Of a stretch of DNA of 64,000 nt, positions 37,701 through 47,300 are shown piece by piece. The notes under the pieces are model-generated. The model was not told the origin of the DNA, did no database searches, and worked only from the letters and a program-made list of their open reading frames with translations. The position numbers and the translations under genes were made by a program. Every line of letters starts with the position of its first letter. The stretch's first letter is position 1. The DNA comes from Pseudoalteromonas luteoviolacea (lineage in GTDB: Bacteria > Pseudomonadota > Gammaproteobacteria > Enterobacterales > Alteromonadaceae), in assembly GCF_001696455.1 (NCBI RefSeq), contig NZ_MAUJ01000004.1, positions 372,001 through 436,000 of the forward strand, given 5' to 3'.

Positions 37701-40455
37701 ACAAAAGCACCTTTTAGTCATCAATGTACACCACATCATTTTTGATGCGGTATCGCTTAGTATATTAATTTCGGAATTAAACCTGCTTTATACTGGTGAA
37801 GCATTGCCAGACCTTGAATTTCGATACAGTGATTATGCAGAATGGCTCAATACTCATAGCTCACAAGATAGCCAAGGTTACTGGCTAAACGAATTTTCAA
37901 CGCCTTCGGCCAAACTCTATTTACCCCTCGCCAATCGGCGACCTAAGGTACAAAAATTTATCGGAAAAACAGTTGATTTTCGTATTGGTTCACAAACGTT
38001 ATCAACGATCAAAAAAGTCGCTAATGAAAATGGCGCCACTACATATATGCTGCTGATGGCATGTATCAATATTTGGTTGCAAAAACTGAGTGGTCAAAAT
38101 GAAGTAGTTATTGGCACCCCAGTTGCCGGTCGCACTAACCCAGACGTCACTAACATCATTGGCATGTTTGTTAATACGCTTGCAATACGAAATACTGTTA
38201 ACGCTGACACGACTTGTATCGAATTTTTGCAACAAGTTAAGCGTAAAACAACCGACGCATTTGACAATCAACTATACCCTTTTGAAATGCTCGTCGAAAA
38301 CGTTGTCAAAGAGCGAGATACTAGCCGCAACCCACTATTTGACATTATGTTTGCTTGGCAAAATGTAGGCATGACATCGCCAAAGCTAGGCGAATTGAGC
38401 TTGAAGCCCATTGAGTATCACACCGGAACCTCAAAGTTTGACATCAACATTTCCGCCAGTGAGCACAATGACGAGCTTTATTTCTCTTTCGAATACAACT
38501 CTGTTTTGTTCTCAGAGCAAGCAGCAAATGACCTAACAATCTATTTGCAGGAGGTGATTTCGTCATTTGCCACGTCTCCTGCTCAACCTTTATCTGAAGT
38601 GCGCCTAATATCAGTCGCTTCAGAAGAAACACTGTTACATAAGCATGCAAAGAATGAACAGGCTTTCGGAACGCCACGTAAAGTGCATGAACAAGTAGAG
38701 ACTTATGCGTTCCAAAAGCCTGACGCTTGTGCTGCACATTTCAACGGACAAAAGTTAACGTATGCCCAGTTAAACAAGCGAGCCAATGCACTGGCCAACA
38801 CCATCTGGCAAGCGACAAATGGAAATAACGATATTGTAGTACTAAACCTCAGCCGTTCTATTGAGCTTCTGGTTTCGATCATAGCTGCACATAAAGCAGG
38901 TTGCGCATTCTTAATCGTAGATCCTGAACTACCAAGTATACGTCAACAGTTTATGATTTGTGACAGCGGCGCAACATTGTTGATTGATCAACACCAAGGG
39001 GCGCTCACCGTTCAAAAAACGGATACAACTGGCGAGGTTGATGTACTTAGTGTCAGCAGTGATACACACAACCTTGCACACGAGGTAGCGAATGAAGATC
39101 TCGCTTATATCATTTACACATCCGGCTCGACGGGCAAGCCCAAGGGTGTAAAAGTTCCCCATCGCGCACTGCTGAATTTCTTAAATGGCCTAAATGGCAT
39201 ATATAAAACTGGACTTGAATCTACTTCTGGCTACCTAAGTTTGACCAATTCATCGTTTGATGTAGCTATTGCTGAGACAATGTTGTCACTGTTTAACGGT
39301 GGGCAATTGACCATCGTGCCGATAGAGCAAGTTATTGATGTGGAAGCGATTTCTGATCTGATTTCCACCCAAAATGTTGAGTTCTGTTACTTACCATTAG
39401 TGCTTATTCGACCTGTAATCACCGCACTAAACAATAAGCCAAATCAGCTGAGTAAAATGCTAATCGGTGCCGAGCCAATAAAAGACAATGTGTTAGACGG
39501 AATCAGGCAACTGTCACCGTCAATTGAAGTCGTGAATGGCTACGGCCCGTCAGAAACGACAATTTGTGCTTCTTTGTACAATTGCACAAACCACATCATA
39601 ACCGGCGATTACTTACCAATAGGCAAACCGCTAGCAAATAGTGAGCTATACGTCGTAAACCCTTCCTATCAGTTGCAACCTTTTGGTGTTCCAGGTGAAT
39701 TGTTGATTGCGGGGCAAGGATTAAGTCATGGTTACACCAACAGTGAGCTAAACGCCAGCAGATTTATCGAAGTCGAGTTGTCAGATACCACACCGGTTTA
39801 TGCGACCGGCGATGTTGTTAAGTGGGACAAACACGGTAATCTTATTTTCCTTGGTAGAAAAGACGACCAAATAAAAGTGTCAGGCGTTCGTATTGAACCA
39901 GGTGAGATTGAAAGTGTGCTCAGTGGCCACACGGAAATTAATGAGGTCGTTGTACAGCTGAGACATATCCCTGGTATCAATGCTGATAGCCTTATTGCGT
40001 ATTACACCTCTAACCAAGCGCTACACAAAGATAACTTGGAAAGCTGGTGCAGTGAGCAACTGCCAAGCTATATGATGCCGAAGCACTTTGTTCACATACA
40101 AAACCCGACGTTGACGCTTTCCGGCAAGATTGACCGAAAAGCCCTGCCACTGCCTGCAATAACAAGTGAATTTGAAATAACGCCGCCTAAAGGTGAAACA
40201 GAAAGAGCATTAGCCTCAATGTGGTCGGCTGCACTCAATATTCCAAAAGAAGAGTTAAGTACAACGGCTAACTTTTTTGACCTTGGTGGCAACTCTAAAG
40301 CTGTTATAGAACTGGTGGCAGCGTTAACTAAAACATTCAACACAAAGGTTACGCCAATAGATTTATTTAGCATGACCACAATAAAAGAGCTGGCGGCGCA
40401 TATCGCTGAACCACAAGCTAATTTCGCACTGGATATTGAAGACTTGTCTTTTTGA
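34768..40455 (+). CDS. Non-ribosomal peptide synthetase 3: half C-A-T-C-A-T
   Basis: The protein has 1,895 residues. Residues 1-260 are only the C-terminal lobe of a condensation domain: it starts near the SEKAYWSNTLSG region and no HHxxxDG segment exists before it, so it cannot condense. A6 is about 272-755, and T6 holds Ser808. A full C domain is about 864-1290, with HHIIFDA at 988 (Gly replaced by Ala). A7 is about 1305-1790, and T7 holds Ser1843 in LGGNSK. The pocket code for A6, DAFWLGGTF, is a standard valine code. A7 reads DVAYLGGIC, which I cannot assign. The ATG has CGGAG eight bases upstream after a 119-base gap from NRPS2. The partial C domain implies that a C domain from another protein supplies the upstream chain, or that this module starts a chain. 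Confidence 0.95.
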   Translation: MNNSTNSMLGRLAMEASQMESEKAYWSNTLSGVSNPANFPLLTSQPSSGVESYEFILSDDVSSKLNAISSGLDQRLFVILMSSLSILLFKYSDNPEVLLAMPAIDKNSQEKVANQLLPVSVPLHDEMTVKAVLSLTKDAFRDVLVNQQYPLLLLREELKREGFDLFNTLKRVQISLQGFNTGGDGSADTEQQIHWQFAKQNDVISCKIDYSQAYFMQTAVMQLAHHFEFVLQQMLDSQATSLSALSLAPEEELLSLYQKLNDTQPATCDMSISELFDKQCMLTPNKVALISHGVESTYLSLNEQANTLCAFFKATYAIECGSKVALLLDKSTDAIITILAILKAGATYVPLDSSWPTRKTAKILAETQPELFVTDSEFLYEFDEFEGQIFIYDLQFDTLPEAGEAFSSPVSDSSPAYIMFTSGTTGKPKGVKIRHSGVTRLVYKTNFVALDTDTTILSTSSLAFDASTFEVWAALLNGGKLVFEDQNTLLNLDNFEQTLNKHQVTTLWLTSAWFNQLVDHNPSAFTPLKQLLVGGDKLSPNHVQRVLKELPDLAIINGYGPTENTTFSLHHIISTQDKSSVPLGTPISNSTAYIVDRDSNLLPKGVWGELLLGGAGLASGYLNDEEETTKRFVNISIQGLQQKVYHSGDLCRLGFDGNVEFLGRTDNQVKIRGFRIELEEIERILMSQNGVLEAKITVHGDVSQNKYLNAYLVVERDLNEDELLSNVASELPEYMLPKHIIQMDKFPLTSNGKIDVRQLPVPEVSTNEKELPETETEKQLAQYWADVLECDIAEIGRSDNFFDIGGHSLKATLLIARVLKEMKVNITLNDIFDSSQLNELAQVIEQTATSNYQSLSKAQHKEAYICTPQQRQLYLLHRLQPDALTYNIPIIFECEGEIDVAKLENAFATLIKRHESLRTRFSYDDGDISQIIEDHVECRINQRQANSDDYEALITECIKPFSLDIAPLLAVDLIGLEAQKHLLVINVHHIIFDAVSLSILISELNLLYTGEALPDLEFRYSDYAEWLNTHSSQDSQGYWLNEFSTPSAKLYLPLANRRPKVQKFIGKTVDFRIGSQTLSTIKKVANENGATTYMLLMACINIWLQKLSGQNEVVIGTPVAGRTNPDVTNIIGMFVNTLAIRNTVNADTTCIEFLQQVKRKTTDAFDNQLYPFEMLVENVVKERDTSRNPLFDIMFAWQNVGMTSPKLGELSLKPIEYHTGTSKFDINISASEHNDELYFSFEYNSVLFSEQAANDLTIYLQEVISSFATSPAQPLSEVRLISVASEETLLHKHAKNEQAFGTPRKVHEQVETYAFQKPDACAAHFNGQKLTYAQLNKRANALANTIWQATNGNNDIVVLNLSRSIELLVSIIAAHKAGCAFLIVDPELPSIRQQFMICDSGATLLIDQHQGALTVQKTDTTGEVDVLSVSSDTHNLAHEVANEDLAYIIYTSGSTGKPKGVKVPHRALLNFLNGLNGIYKTGLESTSGYLSLTNSSFDVAIAETMLSLFNGGQLTIVPIEQVIDVEAISDLISTQNVEFCYLPLVLIRPVITALNNKPNQLSKMLIGAEPIKDNVLDGIRQLSPSIEVVNGYGPSETTICASLYNCTNHIITGDYLPIGKPLANSELYVVNPSYQLQPFGVPGELLIAGQGLSHGYTNSELNASRFIEVELSDTTPVYATGDVVKWDKHGNLIFLGRKDDQIKVSGVRIEPGEIESVLSGHTEINEVVVQLRHIPGINADSLIAYYTSNQALHKDNLESWCSEQLPSYMMPKHFVHIQNPTLTLSGKIDRKALPLPAITSEFEITPPKGETERALASMWSAALNIPKEELSTTANFFDLGGNSKAVIELVAALTKTFNTKVTPIDLFSMTTIKELAAHIAEPQANFALDIEDLSF

Positions 40456-40525
40456 TAACCGACAATAAAGCACTAACAATGACAGACGTTTTAACTAGGA
40501 AACATAAGGGAAAAAGGAAAATCAA

Positions 40526-43500
40526 ATGAACTATGAAGATATCGCAATCATTGGTATGTCAGGTCGCTTTCCCGAAGCAGAAAATCTTCAACAATTCTGG
40601 CAGAACTTGGCTAATGCTAGAGACTCAATTCGAGATCTGCCCGCTACAAGAATCACAGAACTTGAACATATAAAATCAACGCGAGGTACGCGATTTGTTA
40701 AGAACGGTTATCTCAATTGGATGGCAGAGTTTGAGCCGGGATACTTCGACATTTCTGCTGAAGAGGCAAAATACATCGACCCACAACAAAGAATGTCACT
40801 AGAGCTAATTGAAGAGGCGATTCAGGATGCTGGTTATGACGCCTCAGAGTTGCGCCAGCAATCGGTCGGTATTTTCATGGCCCATAGTAGCAATACTTAT
40901 CGAGAGTTATTAGAAAACCATCCACTCGGTGTTGTCAATGGACTGGACTCCGCAATGGCAGGTAGGGTCGCGTACACCTTTGACTTTGATGGACCTACGA
41001 TGACCATTGATACTGCGTGCTCCTCCTCATTGGTTGCCTTGCATACTGCTTGTCTAAATTTGATGACCGAGCAGTGCCAAGTCGCGGTTGTAGGTGGTTG
41101 TCAAATTTTCGTCCGCCCAGCAACGTGGCAAGGCATGCAAGATTACCCGGTATTTGCAAAAAACGAAAAATTGGCGGCATTTTCCGCAGATGCTGAGGGA
41201 ACCCTCGGTGGTGAAGGAGGCGGTGCGTTCTTGCTAAAACCCCTTGCAAAAGCACAGCAAGACAACGATGTTATTCATGCCGTGATTAAAGGCTCAGCAT
41301 TGAACAGTGATGCCGGCAAATCGAATGGAATGAGTTCGCCGAGTAAAGAAGCACAGGCAAAGTTGATTCGCCAAGCCTTATCTGCTGCCAATCTGACCCC
41401 TGATGATATAGACTATATTGAAGCACACGGCACTGGAACTGAATTGGGCGATCCTATTGAGGTTGGTGCAATTGCCGAAGTCTTTGAAAACAAGAAACAG
41501 AAAATGCCCATTGGTACGGTAAAGTCTAATATCGGACACCTTGTCGGTATGGCTGGGTTTGCCGGTGTAACCAAGGCTATTTTGTCACTCAAACACCAGC
41601 AATTACCGGCGTCTTTACACTTCGACAAGCCCAATCCACATATTGATTTCGAAAACCTGAATGTATTTGTCAATGACATATTGTGCCCTTTAGCAAGTAA
41701 CAGCAACTCTAAACGAATTGGCGTTAGCTCATTTGGCATTATTGGTACCAATGCACATGTTATTTTGGAACAACCGCCAGTTGCGAAAACTCGAAAAGAC
41801 AAACAGCAAAATCAACCATTCTTAGTCCCTCTTTCTGCAAGAAGTGACCTCAGTTTATTTAGACAAGTGCAAAACTTAAATGTGTGGCTTGAAACCAATA
41901 TCCACGCGAAATTAGAGGATATCGCTTACACTTTGTCAGTAGGGCGCAGACATCTCGCATTCAGAGCCGCATTTATCGCATCGAGCACCCAAGACTTGCA
42001 CTCTCAAGTAAGGGCCTATTTGGAGAGCCCTCCCATTGTAGCAATGAAAGCCGAAAGCAAACTGTTCTTATTTCCTGAATGCACTGATTGGTCTAACGAT
42101 GAAGCACTCGTTGTAGATAACTATTTATCCGATTTGCCCGATTTTAATGAAAAAAGCAGTTTCACTGAGCGTTTGACGCTTTCTAAATTTACACAAAATG
42201 CAGGCATAAAACCCAAAGGTGTACTTGGTTGGGGTAACGGCAAACTTGTTGCCAATATACTTTCAGGAAAACTTTCCAAAGCCAAACTATTGGATGCGAT
42301 TCAACAAGTAGAAGACGTTAACGAAAGCGAGCTTGTTTCTAAGTTATTCTCAGTATTTGATAAAGGGTTTGACGAATGGGTTTGTTTTGACCATCAGCAA
42401 GGTGTATTCGAAGGGGAGTTCAAACAGAAACTGCTCAACAAAGGCATCAAACTGCGCTTTATCAGCGATTTCAAGTCAGCATTAGAATTAATAAGCACCG
42501 AATATCAGCACGGCCTACATATTGATTGGCATTCTATGTATCAAAACGTTGATGCACGCAGAATATCCATGCCTGCTTATCAATTCGAACGAACACTGTT
42601 TTTGCCAAGTGGTAGTAGCGTAAGAAGCGTTCAAAGCACTCAACAAACGACAACTAGTAAAGTAAACGGAGCAACGCTACATGCCCGTGTTGAACAGATT
42701 AGAAAAGTGCTTTTAAGCAACCTAGCAGGCGAGGCAGACATGAGCCTCTCGTTCGAAGAGAATGGTGGTGACTCTCTTGACGCATTGCAAGTACAAGAGC
42801 AATTAGCCTCAGCTTTCGGTGAAAAAGTGTCGTTAGAAACGATTTTTTCAAACTCTTCGCTCGAGCAACTTACAAATATTATTTTAACGCAAGTAGCACC
42901 AGCCTCAGATTCCAATACCCCTTCGTCCGAGACAATGCCTAATTTTACTGCCCTGAAAGATTTGTGCAGCGGATTTTTAACATCCGAGCCAAATTTGGAA
43001 TTGTCATTTGAAGACAACGGCGGGGTGTCACTTGATGCCATTGAAATTGCTGACAGAGTCGAATCTGAGTATGGAATTAAGATCACGCTGGAGGAACTCT
43101 TCAGCTTCAAAAGCATACGCGAATTAATCGACTACATGCTCCGTGGGGCACACGAGAATGAAGAAAAAGCCCTTCCTGAGCTCAGCAGTTTCTGCCGTGG
43201 TCTTCAAGACCCGATTGATAACGACTGCTACAGCAAACATATTTTAATTACTGGCGCTACCGGCTTCTTTGGTGCACATCTAGTCAGTGAATTGCTAGAA
43301 GACAAAGACAGCTTAATCTACTGCCTCGTCAGAGCAAGCGACGAATTCATTGCAGAACAACGTTTACGAGAAACGTTGCACGCATATTTTGGCGAAACCT
43401 ACCAATCAGTATTTGGAGAGAGGCTCATCGCCGTACCGGGTGATATCTCGCAGGACAATCTAGCAATGAGCGAGCAACAATATGTTGCGCTTAGTAAGCG

Positions 43501-44359
43501 TATCACCGATGTCATAAATGCAGCTGCCGACGTAAGGCAAGTAGCGCGTAAAGAAGAGATGTTTAAGGTTAATGTTGAAGGCACCCAACGACTTATTTCT
43601 TTTTGTTTAACGGAGCAACAAAAGTCTCTCCATCATTGCTCAACCTATACGGTATCAGGCCGCACAGCTTCAGCAGCCCCGTTTGCTGAGAATGATTTGG
43701 ACCGACAACAGTTTTTTCTCGGAAGCAACTATGCAGAGTCGAAGTTTGAATCGGAAAAGCTGATCCATACATACAGAGATCAAGGTCTTCAAGCATCGAT
43801 ATACAGAATAGGTAACCTAAGCGGCCGCTTCAGTGATGGTAAGTTTCAAACCAACTTCTCGTCTAACCTTTTATACTCGAGCTGGAGAGCAATCGGCGAG
43901 CTAGGTCATTACACACCTGCAATGGCAGAAGACAAATTGGAATTGTGCCCTGTCGATCTGTGCGCCTCAGCTTTTTGTAAACTCTTACATGCTAAAAATA
44001 CTGTAGGACATACCTTTCACTTGATGAACCCCACACAGACGTCTTTCATGCAAATCATTACTGCATTAAAAAACAATGGATTTGCACTTGGAGAGTCTTC
44101 CAAAGCCCGCTTTTCTGAAGAACTTGAAACGGCAATTGAAATGGGCGATAGCGGTGGGCTATTCAGACGATTAAAGCTATTGTATGGCTCAAAAGAACAG
44201 CAAAGCCGAACAGAAGACTTGGTAAGGCCTACCTATGCTTTCGACCAAACTGCTAAAATTCTCAAGGAGGTCAACTTCAACTGGCCTGACCTAGACGCAG
44301 ATTATGTTGAGAAGATTGTTGAGCCATTAGCGCGCTGGGAACTGCCAGTTTCGGCGTAA
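40526..44359 (+). CDS. PKS/reductase protein 1: KS-ACP-ACP-thioester reductase, no AT
   Basis: The protein has 1,277 residues. The ketosynthase (1-430) has the full triad: Cys165 (DTACSSS), His301 (EAHGTGT) and His338 (KSNIGH). Residues 430-690 form a linker with no GHSxG acyltransferase motif. ACP1 holds Ser750 in GGDSLDAL. ACP2 holds Ser835 in GGVSLDAI, with Val in place of the usual Asp/His. A Lys2-type thioester reductase runs from 905 to the end, with ILITGATGFFGAHL as its NADPH site and a YAESK active-site pair near 1068. The enzyme would extend the chain once using malonyl units loaded in trans, keep the beta-keto group, and release the product as an aldehyde or alcohol. A terminal reductase suits the last position of the line even though another PKS gene follows. 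Confidence 0.93.
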   Translation: MNYEDIAIIGMSGRFPEAENLQQFWQNLANARDSIRDLPATRITELEHIKSTRGTRFVKNGYLNWMAEFEPGYFDISAEEAKYIDPQQRMSLELIEEAIQDAGYDASELRQQSVGIFMAHSSNTYRELLENHPLGVVNGLDSAMAGRVAYTFDFDGPTMTIDTACSSSLVALHTACLNLMTEQCQVAVVGGCQIFVRPATWQGMQDYPVFAKNEKLAAFSADAEGTLGGEGGGAFLLKPLAKAQQDNDVIHAVIKGSALNSDAGKSNGMSSPSKEAQAKLIRQALSAANLTPDDIDYIEAHGTGTELGDPIEVGAIAEVFENKKQKMPIGTVKSNIGHLVGMAGFAGVTKAILSLKHQQLPASLHFDKPNPHIDFENLNVFVNDILCPLASNSNSKRIGVSSFGIIGTNAHVILEQPPVAKTRKDKQQNQPFLVPLSARSDLSLFRQVQNLNVWLETNIHAKLEDIAYTLSVGRRHLAFRAAFIASSTQDLHSQVRAYLESPPIVAMKAESKLFLFPECTDWSNDEALVVDNYLSDLPDFNEKSSFTERLTLSKFTQNAGIKPKGVLGWGNGKLVANILSGKLSKAKLLDAIQQVEDVNESELVSKLFSVFDKGFDEWVCFDHQQGVFEGEFKQKLLNKGIKLRFISDFKSALELISTEYQHGLHIDWHSMYQNVDARRISMPAYQFERTLFLPSGSSVRSVQSTQQTTTSKVNGATLHARVEQIRKVLLSNLAGEADMSLSFEENGGDSLDALQVQEQLASAFGEKVSLETIFSNSSLEQLTNIILTQVAPASDSNTPSSETMPNFTALKDLCSGFLTSEPNLELSFEDNGGVSLDAIEIADRVESEYGIKITLEELFSFKSIRELIDYMLRGAHENEEKALPELSSFCRGLQDPIDNDCYSKHILITGATGFFGAHLVSELLEDKDSLIYCLVRASDEFIAEQRLRETLHAYFGETYQSVFGERLIAVPGDISQDNLAMSEQQYVALSKRITDVINAAADVRQVARKEEMFKVNVEGTQRLISFCLTEQQKSLHHCSTYTVSGRTASAAPFAENDLDRQQFFLGSNYAESKFESEKLIHTYRDQGLQASIYRIGNLSGRFSDGKFQTNFSSNLLYSSWRAIGELGHYTPAMAEDKLELCPVDLCASAFCKLLHAKNTVGHTFHLMNPTQTSFMQIITALKNNGFALGESSKARFSEELETAIEMGDSGGLFRRLKLLYGSKEQQSRTEDLVRPTYAFDQTAKILKEVNFNWPDLDADYVEKIVEPLARWELPVSA

Positions 44360-44365
44360 ACACGG

Positions 44366-47300
44366 ATGAAAAAGAACATGCAGCAAAAAGACTATACAGG
44401 AATGGAAATAGCGGTTATTGGCATGGCTGCGCGTTTCCCTGGCGCATCCAATATTGATGAGTATTGGGCTAACCTCTCAGGCACAATTGATTCCATTGCA
44501 ACCTTAACAAAAGAAGAGCTTATCGATTGTGGTGTACCAAGTGAGCTAGTAAACCACAACAAGTATGTTCCAGCGAAAGGCTTGATAAGCGACTCCGACA
44601 AGTTTGATGAACGCTTTTTTGGATACACTCCCCGTGAAGCACACTTAATGGATCCGCAGATTCGACTGATGCACCAATGTACTTGGCATGCGCTTGAGGA
44701 CGCAGGGTATAACTCTTATTCATATGATAAGAGAATTGGAATTTACGCAGGCGCTAGCTCAAATCCAATCTGGTTACTTTCATCTATGCTCTCTGAACAT
44801 CCAAAAGTGGCCAGTTTCGTAGCTGATAGGGATTACTTGTGCTCCAGAGTTGCAAATAAACTTGATTTAAAGGGGCCTGCGGTCTTTATCCAAACGGCTT
44901 GCTCTACTTCTCTGGTAAGTATTCACATCGCTTGTAGGGCCTTATTGACTGGTGATTGTGAAATGGCGCTTGCCGGTGGGGTTTCGATAAAAGTCCCCAA
45001 TAAGGTAGGCCACTTACACCAAGAAGGCATGATCACCTCTTCAGATGGTCGCTGCCGTAGTTTTGACGCCAAGGCCGATGGTACGGTCGGTGGAGAAGGT
45101 GTTGGCATGGTCTTGCTTAAACCCCTTGCCAAAGCCATCCAAGACAAAGACAACATACATGCTGTCATCAGAGCATCCGCTATTAATAATGACGGCTATG
45201 AAAAAGGGAGCTTTTCTGCACCAAGCATCACGGGGCAAGCTGACGCAATCAAACGTGCGCATCGCATAGGTAAAGTGCCTGCTAACACGCTGGGTTTTCT
45301 AGAGGCACATGGAACCGGAACCATTATTGGCGACCCAATAGAAGTACAAGCACTACATAATGCGTTTAATACGACAGAGACCAATATTTGTGCACTTGGC
45401 TCAGTCAAATCAAACATAGGTCACCTAGATCATGCCGCTGGTGTGGCGGGATTTATAAAAGCAGTACTCAGCCTTAAGCATAAAAAAATACCTGCTACCG
45501 CGCATTATCGTTCGCCAAATCCAAAGTTGAACATACAGAGCAGCCCGTTCTTTGTTAACGATTCGCTCTTAAATTGGGAGGCGCCACTGAATCATCCCCG
45601 CAGAGCTGCGGTAAATTCACTGGGGATTGGTGGCACAAATGCATATGTGGTGCTGGAAGAGTTTGACAGTAGTAAAACGCGCACTCAAGAGGAAGAGGTT
45701 CAACTGTTGCTGCTATCCGCAAAATCTGCAAGCAGTTTAAAAGATAACAAACGTAACCTTGCGACTTTTATACGTAGCCATTACAACGACATCAACCCGG
45801 CCGATATCGCATATACGTTGCAAGCTGGCAGGGCAAATTGGGACCACCGAGAAGCATTTATATTTAATAACACAGAGCAACTACTCGCCAACCTTGAAGG
45901 TGAAGAAATCGATAGTTTGACGCACACTATTGGTAGCAGCATACTGCAGGAAAGTGACAATAGCGTTGTGTTTGTTTTTCCAGGCCAAGGCGCACAGTAT
46001 GAGAAAATGGGCAAAGAGCTTTACTCAGAAGTCAAAATATTCAGAGAGTTACTTGACCCATTGTTTGAACAACTAAAGCAGTTCAGCGAAATAGACTTTA
46101 AAGCTATCTGGTTATCTGACAGCACCACTAAAAGAGATATCTATCGTACTGAGGTTGCACAGCCTCTCATGTTTGTATTCGAATACGCTCTTGCCAAAAC
46201 GCTAATTGAGCTGGGCATTAAACCAGACGCCATGTTGGGCCACAGTTTGGGAGAAATAACTGCAGCAGCAATATCAGGCGCAATGAAATTGGAACATGCG
46301 CTTGATTTAGTGTGTATCAGAGGCCGCCTGATGCAAACTATAGCGTCTGGAGAGATGGTGAGCGTGCGTTTAAGCGCAGAAGAGATAATTCCGTTTTTAC
46401 AGGATGGAGTTACCATTGCAGCAATTAACTCGCTAAAATCCACCGTAATTGCTGGACAAAGTGACAAGGTCAGCGAAGTGGTAAAAAAACTCGAATTGGC
46501 AAATATTGCATTGCAGGTGCTACCTACCTCACACGCGTTTCATACGCCAATGGTTGATTCGATAACCTCGACCTTTGCCGCTAAAATTAGACATATTCCA
46601 TTTAGCATTCCCCAAGTTCCCTATGTTTCAAACGTGTCTGGTAATTGGATTAACCCTTCGTCTGCGTTAACGCCAGAATACTGGGTAGATCACATGCGCC
46701 GTCCTGTGCAATTTTCAGCGGGCATAGAAACGCTTAGTACTTTGGAAAACCCCTTGTTTTTAGAGGTAGGACCGGGAAGTGCAATGTCCAGATTTATTAT
46801 AAATCACGATAGAAAGTGGAATGATAGAAGTTTGACATTAGTAGTTTCGAAACACGGCAAGGCGAATGGCAAAGAACACTTTACATCATCGTTAGCAAAA
46901 CTTTGGTTGAATGGCGTCGACATCGATTGGCACAAATGTGCCACCGAAAGTGCGAAACGTATCTCTTTGCCAGGCTATGCATTTACTCCAACACCATACC
47001 CTTTCCCCAAACTAAGCATAAATACCGCTAATAGGCTTTCACCTTTTGAAATACAAGAGTCGGCAACCGTGAAGCCTAAAGGCAACGGTATCACTAGCAA
47101 TGAAACCATGTTCGATACTTTGCCACTTTCTGCAACTCAATCGAAAATTGCCGAGATCTTTAAGCGAGCACTTGGACTTAGTGAGCTTGAGTTAACGGAC
47201 GATTTCTTTACTTTGGGTGGAGATTCATTAACTGCAATTGGCGTGATTGCGAGCATTCACAAAGAGCTATCGGTAAAACTGACCATAGCCAAGTTCTTTG

